Source: Tubiluchus corallicola (taxonomy: Eukaryota; Priapulida; Priapulimorpha; Priapulimorphida; Tubiluchidae). From it: DNA of 24,195 nucleotides. Positions 1 through 16,501 of this stretch are shown one piece after another. Under the pieces are notes generated by a model that worked only from the letters and a program-made list of their open reading frames with translations, was not told the origin of the DNA and did no database searches. Where the stretch lies: NCBI GenBank assembly GCA_030141605.1, contig JAQGDQ010001823.1, forward strand, positions 1 through 24,195. The letters are read 5' to 3'. The translations under genes were made by a program, and so were the position numbers. Numbering within the stretch: the stretch's first letter is position 1; each line of letters opens with the position of its first letter.

Positions 1-6455
<6,455 letters not shown>

Positions 6456-6468
6456 CAGTAACACTTTC

Positions 6469-6477
6469 TTACAACAT
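6469..6477 (-). promoter_or_regulatory. two-codon upstream ORF in the CPLANE1 leader
   Basis: ATG TTG TAA lies 13 nt upstream of the CPLANE1 ATG in the presumed 5'UTR. If transcribed, a minimal uORF this close could reduce translation. Whether it is in the mRNA is unknown. Confidence 0.3.
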
Positions 6478-6480
6478 TGA

Positions 6481-6580
6481 CAGGACAGCGTCCAGCTTGC
6501 TTGATAGATACTACTGGTCAGCTATCATTCCAGGACAGCGTCCAGGTTGCTTGATAGATACTACTGGTAAGCTATCGTTC
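6481..6580. repeat. 50-bp tandem duplication upstream of CPLANE1
   Basis: 6481-6530 and 6531-6580 are identical except for three bases; both begin CAGGACAGCGTCCAG. They end 26 bp from the CPLANE1 ATG, so they lie in its leader or core promoter. Confidence 0.95.
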
Positions 6581-7526
6581 CGTAAATTAGAGTCTTTTCC
6601 ATATAGACGACAGCTGTTCTCACTTCTCCCTTCAATCGCGCACTTTGATGGGCCAGAGGCCACAGTAAAAGGTCAACGCAGCTACATGGTTTTTGACAAA
6701 TCTTCTTCAAACTGCTGGAAAAAACAATACACTAATATGTCAAAATGCCGGACAAAAGAGTGGAGATGTCTGTCTGAATGTGCTGATTGTCCGAATTTAC
6801 CGATACTAAGCTAATACATTAGGTATTGTGTATTAGACTCACATGATTTAGAATCAATCGCCTAATTGTCTCAAAAACGTCTAGTACGGGTTGCTCGTAA
6901 GCAAAAGTATATAAAAACTGACGGTAATTGAGTCAAATAACTCTGCATAATTGACTCTGCCATGTGATTACACGGATATAATGATGTAAAGAAAGTGACA
7001 GCCTGCCAACTAGTGGTCAGCTCGCGAAACTACAGACTGGGTCCGTAGTATGCGAGACTTTTAAACTGTCCAGATTATGTCCAATTCTTCCGTCATCCGT
7101 AAACCGAGATACGAGCGTAATTATAACTAAAGCGATAATTCCTACAAGCAATGCGAAACAGAGAGTTTCCGCTACAATCACAGAATACATCCCAAACAAA
7201 GATAGAGTTTGATTTCGTAGGATACATAACTAAGAGCTGTAATGATACACCCAGATCATGATATCCATCATGATACACCCAAGTTCACATTTGCAAGTTT
7301 TATAAAAAGGAACTCGATGAAGACCTTGATAATAAATGCTTCATCAATTTTTTATGAGTCAACAGTTCTAGGATTTCTAAACGCTAAAATAATTCCACAA
7401 ATTGTTTAGCTTTTGTTTATTCCTTGTGCATTTGTGTAGGCTATTGGTTGAATTGTAAGCCACATTGAAAAGCAAGACGTATCAATACTTTAGATTTAAA
7501 AGTTGCTTGTGCTTTTTCTGGTTCAC
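6581..7526. other. intergenic stretch without a supported gene
   Basis: Contains copy 2 of the ~200-bp repeat. On the minus strand at 7190-7020 there is a short hydrophobic frame (…GIIALVIITLVSRF…) that ends inside that repeat. Also present is the 19-bp block 7158-7176 shared with 4551-4569. There is no convincing gene. Confidence 0.5.
6861..7047 (+). repeat. dispersed ~200-bp repeat, copy 2
   Basis: Same orientation as 6033-6236. The two copies bracket CPLANE1 exon 1 and its upstream flank. No coding content or terminal inverted repeats were seen. Confidence 0.85.
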
Positions 7527-8778
7527 TTTTGCTATTTCACAAGTTTATATGTAAACAACATAATTAGTCTACTACAGGTTAAACACCTTGTATTTTCAAA
7601 CACTTTAACTGCTAGCCATACATGTGTTAAGTTAACTACTGTTCACTGCACCGATTGTTACATATCTACAGTAAACTCTACAGCTACAGCTTGAATCATA
7701 TTACAAGTCTATAGGTAAACAACATAATTAGTCTACTACAGGTTAAACACCTTGTATTTTCAATCGCTTTGGCTGCTAGCAATACCTGTGTTAAGTTAAC
7801 TACTGTTCACTGCACCGATTGTTACGTATCTACAGTAAACTCTACAGCTACAGCTTGAATCATATTACAAGTTTATAGGTAAACAACATAATTAGTCTAC
7901 TACAGGTTAAACACCTTGTATTTTCAATCGCTTTGGCTGCTAGCAGTACCTGTGTTAAGTTAACTACTATTCACTGCACTGATTGTTATGTATCTACAGT
8001 AAACTCTACAGCTACAGCTTGAATCATATTACAAGTTTATATGTAAACAACATAATTAGTCTACTAAGGGTTAAACACCTTGTATTTTCAATCGCTTTGG
8101 CTGCTAGCAGTGCCTGTGTTAAGTTAACTACTATTCACTGCACTGATTGTTACATATCTACAGTAAACTCTACAGCTACAGCTTGAATCATATTACAAGT
8201 TTATAGGTAAACAACATAATTAGTCTACTACAGGTTAAACACCTTGTATTTTCAATCGCTTTGGCTGCTAGCAATACCTGTGTTAAGTTAACTACTGTTC
8301 ACTGCACCGATTGTTACGTATCTACAGTAAACTCTACAGCTACAGCTTGAATCATATTACAAGTCTATAGGTAAACAACATAATTAGTCTACTACAGGTT
8401 AAACACCTTGTATTTTCAATCGCTTTGGCTGCTAGCAGTGCCTGTGTTAAGTTAACTACTATTCACTGCACTGATTGTTATGTATCTACAGTAAACTCTA
8501 CAGCTACAGCTTGAATCATATTACAAGTTTATATGTAAACAACATGATTAGTCAACTACAGGTTAAACACCTTGTATTTTCAATCGCTTTGGCTGCTAGC
8601 AGTGCCTGTGTTAAGTTAACTACTATTCACTGCACTGATTGTTATGTATCTACAGTAAACTCTACAGCTACAGCTTGAATCATATTACAAGTTTATAGGT
8701 AAACAACATAATTAGTCTACTACAGGTTAAACACCTTGTATTTTCAACCACTTTAACTGCTAGCAATACCTGTGTTAA
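7527..8778. repeat. 164-bp satellite, ~7.6 copies, with trimer higher-order period
   Basis: The block TTGAATCATATTACAAG recurs every 164 bp at 7691, 7855, 8019, 8183, 8347, 8511 and 8675. Unit variants repeat with period three (492 bp). For example, the TTATGTATCTACAG form ending near 7997 recurs near 8489, and the TTATATGTAAAC form at 8036 recurs at 8528. The 63-67-codon open frames in it are by-products of the unit. Confidence 0.96.
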
Positions 8779-8850
8779 AGTGCAAGAAAGCCCTCCACTT
8801 ACAAAAAGTTTAAAAGATTAGTTTGAAATTTTATACCACTTACATACTAC

Positions 8851-8928
8851 CTTTTCATATGCAAGACTTGCATCGGCCGTAATGCTGTGTAAATCTAAAC
8901 TCCCACGATGACCGTGAGGCACAGCCAT
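8851..8928 (-). CDS. possible first coding exon of an unrecognised gene
   Basis: An ATG in good context (ATTAAAATGG) opens 26 codons, MAVPHGHRGSLDLHSITADA then SLAYEK. They are followed by GTAGTATGTAAG, which offers two phase-0 donors. There is an in-frame stop nine codons upstream and no acceptor, so it would be a first exon. Composition and the splice site look gene-like, but I recognise no family and find no second exon. It could be chance. Confidence 0.35.
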
Positions 8929-9126
8929 TTTAATGGTAGGTCGTTTGAAACAAGTTTAAATAACATTCAGTAAAGTTTGAAAAAATAATCAGAACATTCG
9001 TAGCATACATGTTGCTAATTAAGTAAAATTTTAAATTACTGTATCTTGTCAATAAGATTAAAAGAGGTTTTTGGCTAGTGAGTGGCGCACCCTGGAGGGT
9101 GAGTCAGTGACATTTACCAAATATTT

Positions 9127-9859
9127 TTGTAGGGAGCCGAGTTGACCACTGGGCCAAGTAGACCACTTCCGGTAAAACCGATGCGCTAAAAGTAGTGTCC
9201 TACATGGGCAGCCCAAGTAGGACACTAGCGATTTTTGTCGAGAATCGGTAATTTTGTCAAATTTTTGAAAATTCTGTGGAAGTTTCTTCATTTCATTAAA
9301 AACTGTGCTTGTTGGTTGGTAAAAAACTTGTTGGTAAAAAAGTAATTTTTAACATTTAAGAAAAGCAAAGATAATTAGTTTTAATATTATCAGTAGTATT
9401 GTAACATGTAGGGCACTGTCCTACATGGCTCGCTAGCCCATGTAGGACACATAGATCGCTAGAACATTTACTTATAAGAAAACAATTATTTGCCCAAGAG
9501 GTAGTGAAACGGATCACCTGTTTGTGAAGTGAGACAAAATCAAAAATGATATACCTTAAACAAATGTTGAATTTGAAAAAAAGTGGTTTTTTTCACTTCA
9601 ACAACATTAATATCGAAACCAAATTTAATATTGTCCGTTCTACCAGCTCAGAATAAAATTCTTTTATTTTATTAAATGTATAATAAATTATTCAACGTGT
9701 ATTAACGTTTTTAATTATTATTATTACATAAACAAGCACAACGGACGGTGTCAGTACACTTAACGACTCAATTCGCGACCTGTCTCTAGTGTCCTACTTG
9801 GGCAGCCCAAGTAGACCAATTTGTCTACTTGGCTTAGTGGTCCACTCGGCTCCCAACAA
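9127..9859. mobile_element. non-autonomous TIR element (733 bp) with internal palindromes
   Basis: The left end begins TTGTAGGGAGCCGAGTTGAC. The right end, reverse-complemented, begins TTGTTGGGAGCCGAGTGGAC, and the match continues for about 37 bp. Inside are three palindromes built on GTCCTAC(A/T)TGGGC: 9194-9226, 9417-9449 and 9791-9816. No transposase frame is present. Target-site duplications are not clear, so the superfamily is unassigned. Confidence 0.82.
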
Positions 9860-10156
9860 TTTTAAATGATTAGTCTAGTTACATAAGTTTTTCCAGCAGG
9901 TAAGCGAAATACTAAGTAATAATAATTTTGCACGGAAAGTTTTTTCGGACATAGTTTAACAATTCCTTTTCTTCCCCCAATTTACGTTTGTGTAGGTGTT
10001 CCGCCGTCGGAACAGTATTGCTGGATATTTGAAATGAAAACAAACAAAAAATCCTTTCAACGCGAGTACGATATACGCATAAAATTGCTATAAAGTAATA
10101 TCATTTTTTAAGGCAATTTTTCTGAAACCTATTTCAGGTACCCCTATTCTTGCCCT

Positions 10157-10293
10157 TTAAGTCAACTACTGTTCACTGCACTGGTTGTTACGTATCTACA
10201 GTAAACTCTGCAGGTACAGCGTGAATCATATTACAAGTTTATATGTAAACAACATAAATAGCCTAGTACAGGTTAAACACCTTGTATTTCGAG
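10157..10293. repeat. detached single copy of the 164-bp satellite
   Basis: Carries the blocks GTTACGTATCTACAGTAAAC, GAATCATATTACAAG and GGTTAAACACCTTGTATTT in satellite order, more diverged than the array units. It is 1.4 kb from the array. Its left edge touches AGGTACCCCTATTCTTGCCC, also seen next to the ATTC array at 829. Confidence 0.9.
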
Positions 10294-12482
10294 GGATCGA
10301 GTGTTTTCACGTACGTCATTTTGATCTAAGGCTCAGATTTATTTTTTCGGGCAGTAAAAATCAATACGTATAAGTGTTACTAATTTTACTGCAAAATTAT
10401 TTGATTTATATAAAATTTTCTGCTTTTTTTCTACTAACAGCGTGCTAAGCGCAAGACGCCAGTTCAAAAGTTACCTACCAATTTTTGCATGAATTTTTGT
10501 TCAAACAACGCTTTACAAATATAGGCAACCTTTTAACTAAATCTGTTTGGAAGTTTTTATTACTACCTCCACTTTCTACGCCCAAATTACATAAAATTAC
10601 TTTGTCAACCAAGTTAACTAACAGTTTCTCGATATAATCATATTTTTAGTTAACTTTGCAAATATTTCTGATAATTATTTCAGAGTTAACTGTTGCCATG
10701 GTAACAGTTCTGCTATGAGCTCAAGTGCGAGGAATGACCTGATAATAATGAAAACAGCAACATTCCAGCAAATTAATTAATAAAATGACACTATTTCGAA
10801 ACACATAGAGGGAAATTTAAAAAAACAAGTATGCAGAGGAGACCATAAATTCAAATAAATTTACAAGTAATCAAGTAATGAAAAGGCATTAACTTCTTCA
10901 GGACTGCACCATTGAAAATAGATCTTATAAGACTTGTGACTTTCCTGTAGCTGTATGATCACAGACATAACCGAATAATTACAAATTAGGTACTGTTCTA
11001 TTCAGGAGAATCTCGACTATCCAATCATACTATTTGTTTAAACATTGATAAGTGATTTAATTGAGTAAAATTCAGAAAAGCACACACTCATTTCAGGCAC
11101 TTTAACTTAGCCTATTGAGTAGTTTAATCTGGTGTACACTTGCGTGATTTTACACACTATTTTATTGATCACCTGCTTGCCACATCCCAAGCTGTGCAGT
11201 GTTCTGCTGCTATTCCAGGAAAAACCAACCAATCAGTCAAGGAAAAATTTAATTTTTTTCTGTTTCAACTTTTAACATGAATTTCCCCACAAAAATAGAG
11301 TAGACTTGAGGGCAAAGTTTATCAGAGTGTTGTGACTGGATAATTGAAATTTTCTACATTAGCCGATTTCACACAAGTGATACTGTACATTGTTAAAGTA
11401 CAAACAAAGTACAAAACTTTTTTCAATTTTTAATTTGATCGATTCGTAATTTTTCCAAGGTAAGCAAATGCATTTTAATATAATTTCACATGAAAATCCA
11501 TTGTATGAGGAGTAGAAACCCACAAAAATTATCAAATGTATTGTAGTCGCTGCTTAGCGTGAGCAGTTTTTCATGAACCCAGGAAAATGTAGCAAATGCT
11601 TACAGTCCAGAAGGAGTCAATATTTTACTAACACACAAAAACAGACAAAATTTATAACTTAATTTGCCGACAATGCTAATTAATGCAACTATCTTCATAT
11701 ACTTCAAAAAAACATAGCAACAAAACTCCATAGTTAAGACTTAAGCATTATAAAAGTATTTCATAGCTTCTAGCCACCTCCAGAAGGACGTGAAACTACA
11801 ACTGATGCAAGCGTGTTTTATCCAAATTTTTTTGTGAAACATACTGAGTGTGGAATGCTGAATGCCTAGTACAATAGCAATCTTGAAAGTGAAGTGAATT
11901 GAATACTTTTAGACATTTCGTCAGAGGTACTGAGAATGATTGATTTTTAGTTTGACATATCGACCAAGTGGTCCGAGTACTCTATTCGTAAATCAACCAA
12001 TCGGCAGTCAGTTTGCCAAGTTACTTAGGCGCATTCCATTCTTAATATAGCGACGAGCAACAAATTAAATAAAAATGATACCAGACAGCTTGTACGGGGA
12101 AAATAAAGTTTAAAAAACTAACTTACTAAATTACTAATTTACTAGCTTAGCTTTAGGTTTTTAAGGGCTAGTTTTAGCAAAAATGCTAAGATTTCTTGTA
12201 TCACCTTTGCAGAATGCCGAACACAACATGGCTTAACGAACGTGATATAATAACTAGATCATAATAATATTATTGCCAAAGTTTATTAACCATGCTACTC
12301 AGACTACAGCAGAGGTGGACCAGTCATGGTGGACCAGTCATTTTATTTATTACTTTTTCATCAAAATTGTTGTTTGATAGTTGATTAAAGCCTCACTTTG
12401 CTGTTTTCGCAGGCTGAAGTGTATTGTCCGATGTTGATGAGCGACTCAATCTTGGTTTCTTATGAACGTTTTCGGACTCGTA
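10294..12482. other. long AT-rich stretch, no supported gene
   Basis: No frame with coding features was seen on either strand. Notable sites are an RFX X-box match at 10692-10705 and a strong-looking plus-strand splice acceptor at about 10424-10440. Confidence 0.5.
10692..10705. promoter_or_regulatory. RFX X-box match
   Basis: GTTGCCATGGTAAC fits the consensus GTNRCC-N(0-3)-RGYAAC fully, with a 2-bp spacer. RFX factors activate ciliary genes. The site is 4.2 kb upstream of the CPLANE1 ATG, a ciliary gene on the opposite strand, and could act if that gene has distant non-coding first exons. Confidence 0.4.
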
Positions 12483-12539
12483 ACCTCGCATAACTCGAAT
12501 GAAATTTTACGATTCCGAGGTGTTTGAGTTATGCGAGGT
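12483..12539. repeat. 17-bp inverted repeat, hairpin
   Basis: ACCTCGCATAACTCGAA (12483-12499) pairs with TTTGAGTTATGCGAGGT (12523-12539), 16 of 17 bases, around a 23-nt loop. The CCTCG…AACTCGAA wording resembles termini of pogo/Tigger-type elements. Confidence 0.6.
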
Positions 12540-12802
12540 AAACTATAGTTGCAGAGATCAGCTCAATTTTACGTAAATGTTAATTACGTCTTGGTTGTAG
12601 GAGACATTACAACAATTACGAGCAAAACATTTTTACAAAAAATATGGTAAGGATTAAGTAGGAACAAGTAATTATAACTTGTGCTACTGAAATTACAGTA
12701 ATCTAGTTCAGACATTATAATACTAGCAAATTTTGCCATTTTGTTTTTTTTGGCAGTTGAGAAAATCTGTTCATATTTTAAAGCATCAGATCTCATACAA
12801 TA

Positions 12803-13097
12803 CAGTCAACCTCGGGTATAAGGTACTCGCTTATAAGGGACCACCAACACTGGTCCCGATTTTTTGCAACGTTTTTCTTATGTAAAAATCTTCGTATATA
12901 AGGTACTCGGATATAAAGGACTTTCGGATATAAGGGACGATATGTTCTTCAGGTCCCGCATAATAGAAACCCGGTAAATTACCTCGTATATAAGGGACTC
13001 TATGATCAAAGCGAAATTGATCGATTTTTAGCCTCAATTTTTCATAAACTCGGCCTTCGAACAGCTCGGTTTCCGCAGTCACGTATGCCTCACTTCA
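12803..13097 (-). mobile_element. pogo/Tigger-like MITE, one half (copy 1)
   Basis: Starts after a TA dinucleotide with CAGTCAACCTCGGGTATAAG and contains repeated TATAAGG(G)AC phrases. It aligns along its length with 21643-21925. It stops at about 13097, exactly where the lectin-flank duplication begins. On the minus strand 13082-12831 is open and similar to the frame in copy 2. Confidence 0.75.
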
Positions 13098-13502
13098 TTA
13101 AGCAGCTGATACTTTTAAATTTTAGCTAAACTACAAAAGTTTAGCTAAAGTACGTTGGACATGTCAAATGGGTATGAAAGATAAAATTTACCTTAATAGG
13201 ACTATATTTTAAAAACATTCTACTAATGTTTGTTTTTCAGTGTGTCAAATACTAACTCGGGGTTCCGTAAGTTGTTTTCCGTACACGATTTTATGCGGAA
13301 CTGTGCGATAATCGACTGAAATATCTTGTTAATTAATTTGTTAAAATCAGATAGGCTCAATGTGCATCCATCTTATTGTTATAGGTATTTTAAATACACT
13401 TTATTATCTTATATACACGCTGGCAGTCCCAGCACTTTTATTGTAAATAAATTATTGCAAAATGCAAATAAATAAACTAAAACTAAACTAAACTATCCTT
13501 AA

Positions 13503-13508
13503 TTTATT
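13503..13508 (-). terminator. polyadenylation signal of the lectin gene
   Basis: AATAAA on the minus strand, 64 nt past the stop codon. Confidence 0.55.
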
Positions 13509-13571
13509 AACTTGAATTGGGCAAAGTAAAATAGAAATTATTGTCTTAAACCCAGAGAGGAAAACTTTAAA

Positions 13572-13800
13572 TTAACTAACATTAGATTCACAAATGAAAG
13601 ATTTCAGTTGTACACATGGACTGTCATTCCATAAAAAACCATGAGGCTGTTTAAGTTCCAGACAGTGCTCATTTCCTTTATGATTGGTTGGTTCTTGCCA
13701 CTTGACATTGTCCCATTCAGTAAATAGGCAAGGTTGACCATTGGAAATCCATCTGAAATCACCTTCGTTATGTTGGTCTGTTCCGCCCATCCAGGTATAG
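13572..13800 (-). CDS. C-type lectin exon 3 (WND and stop)
   Basis: The acceptor CATAGATTTTAG is followed by YTWMGGTDQHNEGDFRW, then WQEPTNHKGNEHC, FLWNDSPC and SFICESNVS stop. This is the canonical second half of a C-type lectin domain. Confidence 0.94.
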
Positions 13801-14953
13801 CTAAAATCTATGTAAAAATATATTTAAGCTATCCATATTTGGCAAATAAATGTTACTACATCAAAATGGAATTTTTATTGACAACCGGTTTCGAACAAAC
13901 TGTTCATTATCAATGCATCTAAGGCAAAGACAATAAACAGAATTTAGAAACAACTTAGAAATACAATTCAGAAGTCAGACTATAACATTATAAACTGTAA
14001 ATATATTAAAATATAAATTATCTATATAATGTTGTATCATATATCTTTTGCTATCAAACTAGCGAATTGTATTTCGATGTTGTTTCTAAATTCTGGCAAA
14101 TTTATTCGTTTTATATGTGTTCATTTTGAAGCAAAAATGGCGTGACTATAATAAAGTGTCAAAATTACCTTGTAGAGATTTAATTTCAATGAAATACATT
14201 GCATTACAAGTTGAAACAAACTTTGTAAATCAAGATCTGCTTTGTTGTCTTTATTCATAAGGCTATGTTACAACAAAGAAAAGATGTAGATAACTTTAAA
14301 TACTTGCCATTTGCACTCAGGTACTTGACTATAAACTGGTTCTCTGTGGCCGTTTCTATGGCAACCAATTCACTGGCTTCCATTTTGCAAATCATCATAG
14401 CTTTCCACCAGGTAACACGATCTTTGCGAAAAACGTAACATTTTCCATTGTAATATTCTCCACCATTTTGACAACAAGTGGTCTAAACCAAACACGAAAA
14501 TATTTGTTGTATTCAGTTATTAAAATAAAAATAAATTCAGTTTAAATCTGGATATATTTCAATTCACAGAGACATAATCCTATGCACTGACAATAATTAT
14601 GTCACTTTACAAGCTTTATATCAGTCACTGAGTGGTAGAAGAAGCAACTTTGCTATCAGATCTTCTTATTGTTTACTATTATTGTTTATACAAAAAGCAT
14701 TTTGTTGGCAAGCATCTAAATAAATCACAATTGAAACAAAATTGATAATGATTAATTTAACTGTTGTTAATCCAATCTCCAAGAAATTATTTTTTGATCT
14801 ATTGGCTTTCCTAAACTTCAAACTGATAATGACTTGAACTGATATTATAGTCATTACCTTGTTAGTGTCGTTGGACCCACTTTCAGTGTCTGCGCTTGGA
14901 CCACGCAAATTAACTAAAGTCAGTAGTGTAGCAGTCAGTAAAACAATCTTCAT
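13572..14953 (-). CDS. secreted C-type lectin, single CRD, three exons
   Basis: Exons 14953-14858, 14482-14304 and 13800-13572 join in phases 0 and 2 with GT-AG introns, giving 167 residues. Residues 1 to ~20 (MKIVLLTATLLTLVNL) are a signal peptide. The C-type lectin domain runs from about 35 to 163. It has Cys36/Cys47 (N-terminal hairpin), Cys64/Cys162 and Cys138/Cys154, the WMGG core at 95-98 and WND at 149-151. The sugar-site motif is EPT (128-130) rather than EPN, with Glu136 present, so one calcium/sugar ligand is changed. Sequons lie at Asn28, Asn92 and Asn165. Secreted lectins of this size commonly act in innate immunity or mucus; the ligand cannot be told. The frame is intact. Confidence 0.93.
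13939..14094. repeat. 31-bp inverted repeat in lectin intron 2
   Basis: 13939-13969 and 14064-14094 are reverse complements with about three mismatches (AGAATTTAGAAACAAC…). Just left of it is ACAACCGGTTTCGAAC, a phrase seen in many invertebrate interspersed repeats. It is probably a small fold-back insertion in the 503-bp intron. Confidence 0.7.
14304..14482 (-). CDS. C-type lectin exon 2
   Basis: The acceptor GTGTTTGGTTTAG is followed by TTCCQNGGEYYNGKCYVF and, further on, TWWKAMMICK. The donor GTATTT leaves two bases, which exon 3 completes as Asn92. A GC donor two bases earlier would break the frame. Confidence 0.92.
14858..14953 (-). CDS. C-type lectin exon 1 (signal peptide)
   Basis: Contains 32 codons from ATG at 14953, ending NDTNK before donor GTAATG. 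The open frame extends six codons upstream only through non-ATG codons, so MKIVLL is the natural start. Confidence 0.9.
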
Positions 14954-15599
14954 TGTGTATGTATGTAACAAACACGAATGACCTCAGCAAGCCTTGTTGA
15001 TTTCTTTCAAACTACGTAATGCATAGCATTCGTTGTGAGAATGCCAAGTACTATGACAACTAATATTTAATCCATAAAATTATATTATATGATAATTATA
15101 ATTATTATAAATAATTCTACTACTGAAATGACGTTATATTTAGCATACCAATGCATATTAAAAATGAAACGTTTAGTATCAACATCAAAATAATTCACAG
15201 ATATAATGAATGGTGGTTATTAAAATTGATGCGGAACTTTACCGACCTGATATACAGTTCACGTGAAAATTAACCAACATTTTCCAAACATTTTAATGTT
15301 TCCATTGTCACAGAGCTTTGGATTGTTCAGCGTTTAAACTCCCATTGTTCCTGAATTTATCGATGATCATTGTCTAATAGACTGTGGTAAAACATTAAAA
15401 ATGGTTGTATTAAAAAAACTGTATAAAGTATGACATCTTTGCACACATTTTTTGCACACATTTTTAAATTCTTAAAATGGTAATGGAATAAATATGCACT
15501 ACAAAGTGGTACCAAATGTGGTTTCAGGATTAAAAGTCGTGAAAAATGGATCTAGTAGCATTTTCAAAAAAGCCAGCAATAAACTTGGCAGCTTTATTA
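14954..15599. other. upstream flank of the lectin gene
   Basis: AT-rich; no gene, tandem repeat or clear promoter element could be supported. Confidence 0.4.
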
Positions 15600-16190
15600 A
15601 AAGCAGCTGATACTTTTAAATTTTAACTAAAGTCCAAAAGTTTAGGTAAAGTACGTTACACATGCCAAATGGGTATGAAAGATGAAATTTACCATAATAG
15701 GACTATATTTTAATAACATTCTACTAATCCTTATTTTTATACGGTGTCAAATACTAACTAGAGGTTCCATAAGTCATTTTCCGTACATTATTTTATGCGG
15801 AACTGTGCAATAATCAACTGAAATATCTTGTTAATTAATTTGCTGAGATCAGATCGGTCCGATGTGCATCCATCCATCTTATTATTATAAGTATTTTAAA
15901 TATACTTTATTATGTTATATACACGCTGGCAGTCCCAGCACTTTCATTTTAAATAAATTATTGAAAAGTGCAAACAAATAAACTAAAACTAAACTAAACT
16001 ATCCTTGATTTATTAACTTGAATCGGGCAAAGCAAAATAGAAATTACTGTCTTAAATGCCGGGAGAGGAAAACTTTAAATTAATTAACATTAGATTCACA
16101 AATGAAAGATTTCAGTAGTTCACATTGACTGTCATTCAATAAAAAAAGCATGAGGTTGTTTAAATTGTAAATAGTGCTCATTTCCTTTAT
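15600..16190. repeat. duplicate of lectin 3' flank (paralogue of 13096-13681)
   Basis: About 590 bp align nearly end to end with 13096-13681 at roughly 88-90% identity, in the same orientation. It includes AGCAGCTGATACTTTTAAAT, TTATATACACGCTGGCAGTC and the last-exon remnant. Homology stops at GCTCATTTCCTTTAT in both copies. Confidence 0.95.
16080..16190 (-). pseudogene. C-type lectin last-exon pseudogene fragment
   Basis: Retains NDSQCELLKSFICESNV and a stop, but the WND Trp is Leu, one extra T in a T-run shifts the frame, and all sequence upstream of the EHC region is missing. It came with the 15600-16190 duplication. Confidence 0.88.
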
Positions 16191-16217
16191 TCACTTGTAC
16201 ACAGTTATGAATCTTCT

Positions 16218-16501
16218 ATGCGTCCTACTTGGGCTACCTATGTGCACCAATTGGCTATTTCGGCTAGTGCCCTACTCCACGCCTAACGTATGCATAACGG
16301 AAGCACCTAAGATGATGATGATGTTCAGACGTAGATCTGAAAGCAAACTAGCAAGTGTGAACGACTTGGCAAGTTCTTCAAGTGGTGTGTGCCGGTCATC
16401 ATGTTTGTACTAGAATTGGGGAGCATCGCAAAGGCCAGCTTGGCTCTAACCATAATCTCATAAGTTACTTACTTCAGATTACACATTTACAATAGTTTCA
16501 T
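16218..16501. repeat. dispersed repeat, copy 1 of the pair with 23902-24195
   Basis: High identity to the right end of the window over its whole length (GCACCTAAGATGATGATGAT, GGCAAGTTCTTCAAGTGGTG, TTGGGGAGCATCGCAAA). The left 70 bp also resembles the right end of the 733-bp TIR element. No conserved reading frame links the copies. Confidence 0.92.

Noticed and set aside
6497-6814. Plus-strand 105-codon frame as a divergent gene
   Set aside because: Starts inside the 50-bp duplication, no domain, no splice logic and no conserved motif could be recognised.
7017-7199. Minus-strand hydrophobic frame as a small membrane protein
   Set aside because: Its end lies in the ~200-bp dispersed repeat and its start in a short repeated block. 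No phase-compatible exon links it to 8851-8928.
7503-8678. Three similar 63-67-codon frames (…VKHLVFS…CVKLTT…)
   Set aside because: They are the same frame of the 164-bp satellite repeated at the 492-bp period, not a gene family.
10424-10521. Plus-strand acceptor followed by a short frame (RAKRKTPVQKLPTN…)
   Set aside because: The acceptor TTTTTTCTACTAACAG is strong, but no upstream exon, domain or polyadenylation site supports a terminal exon.
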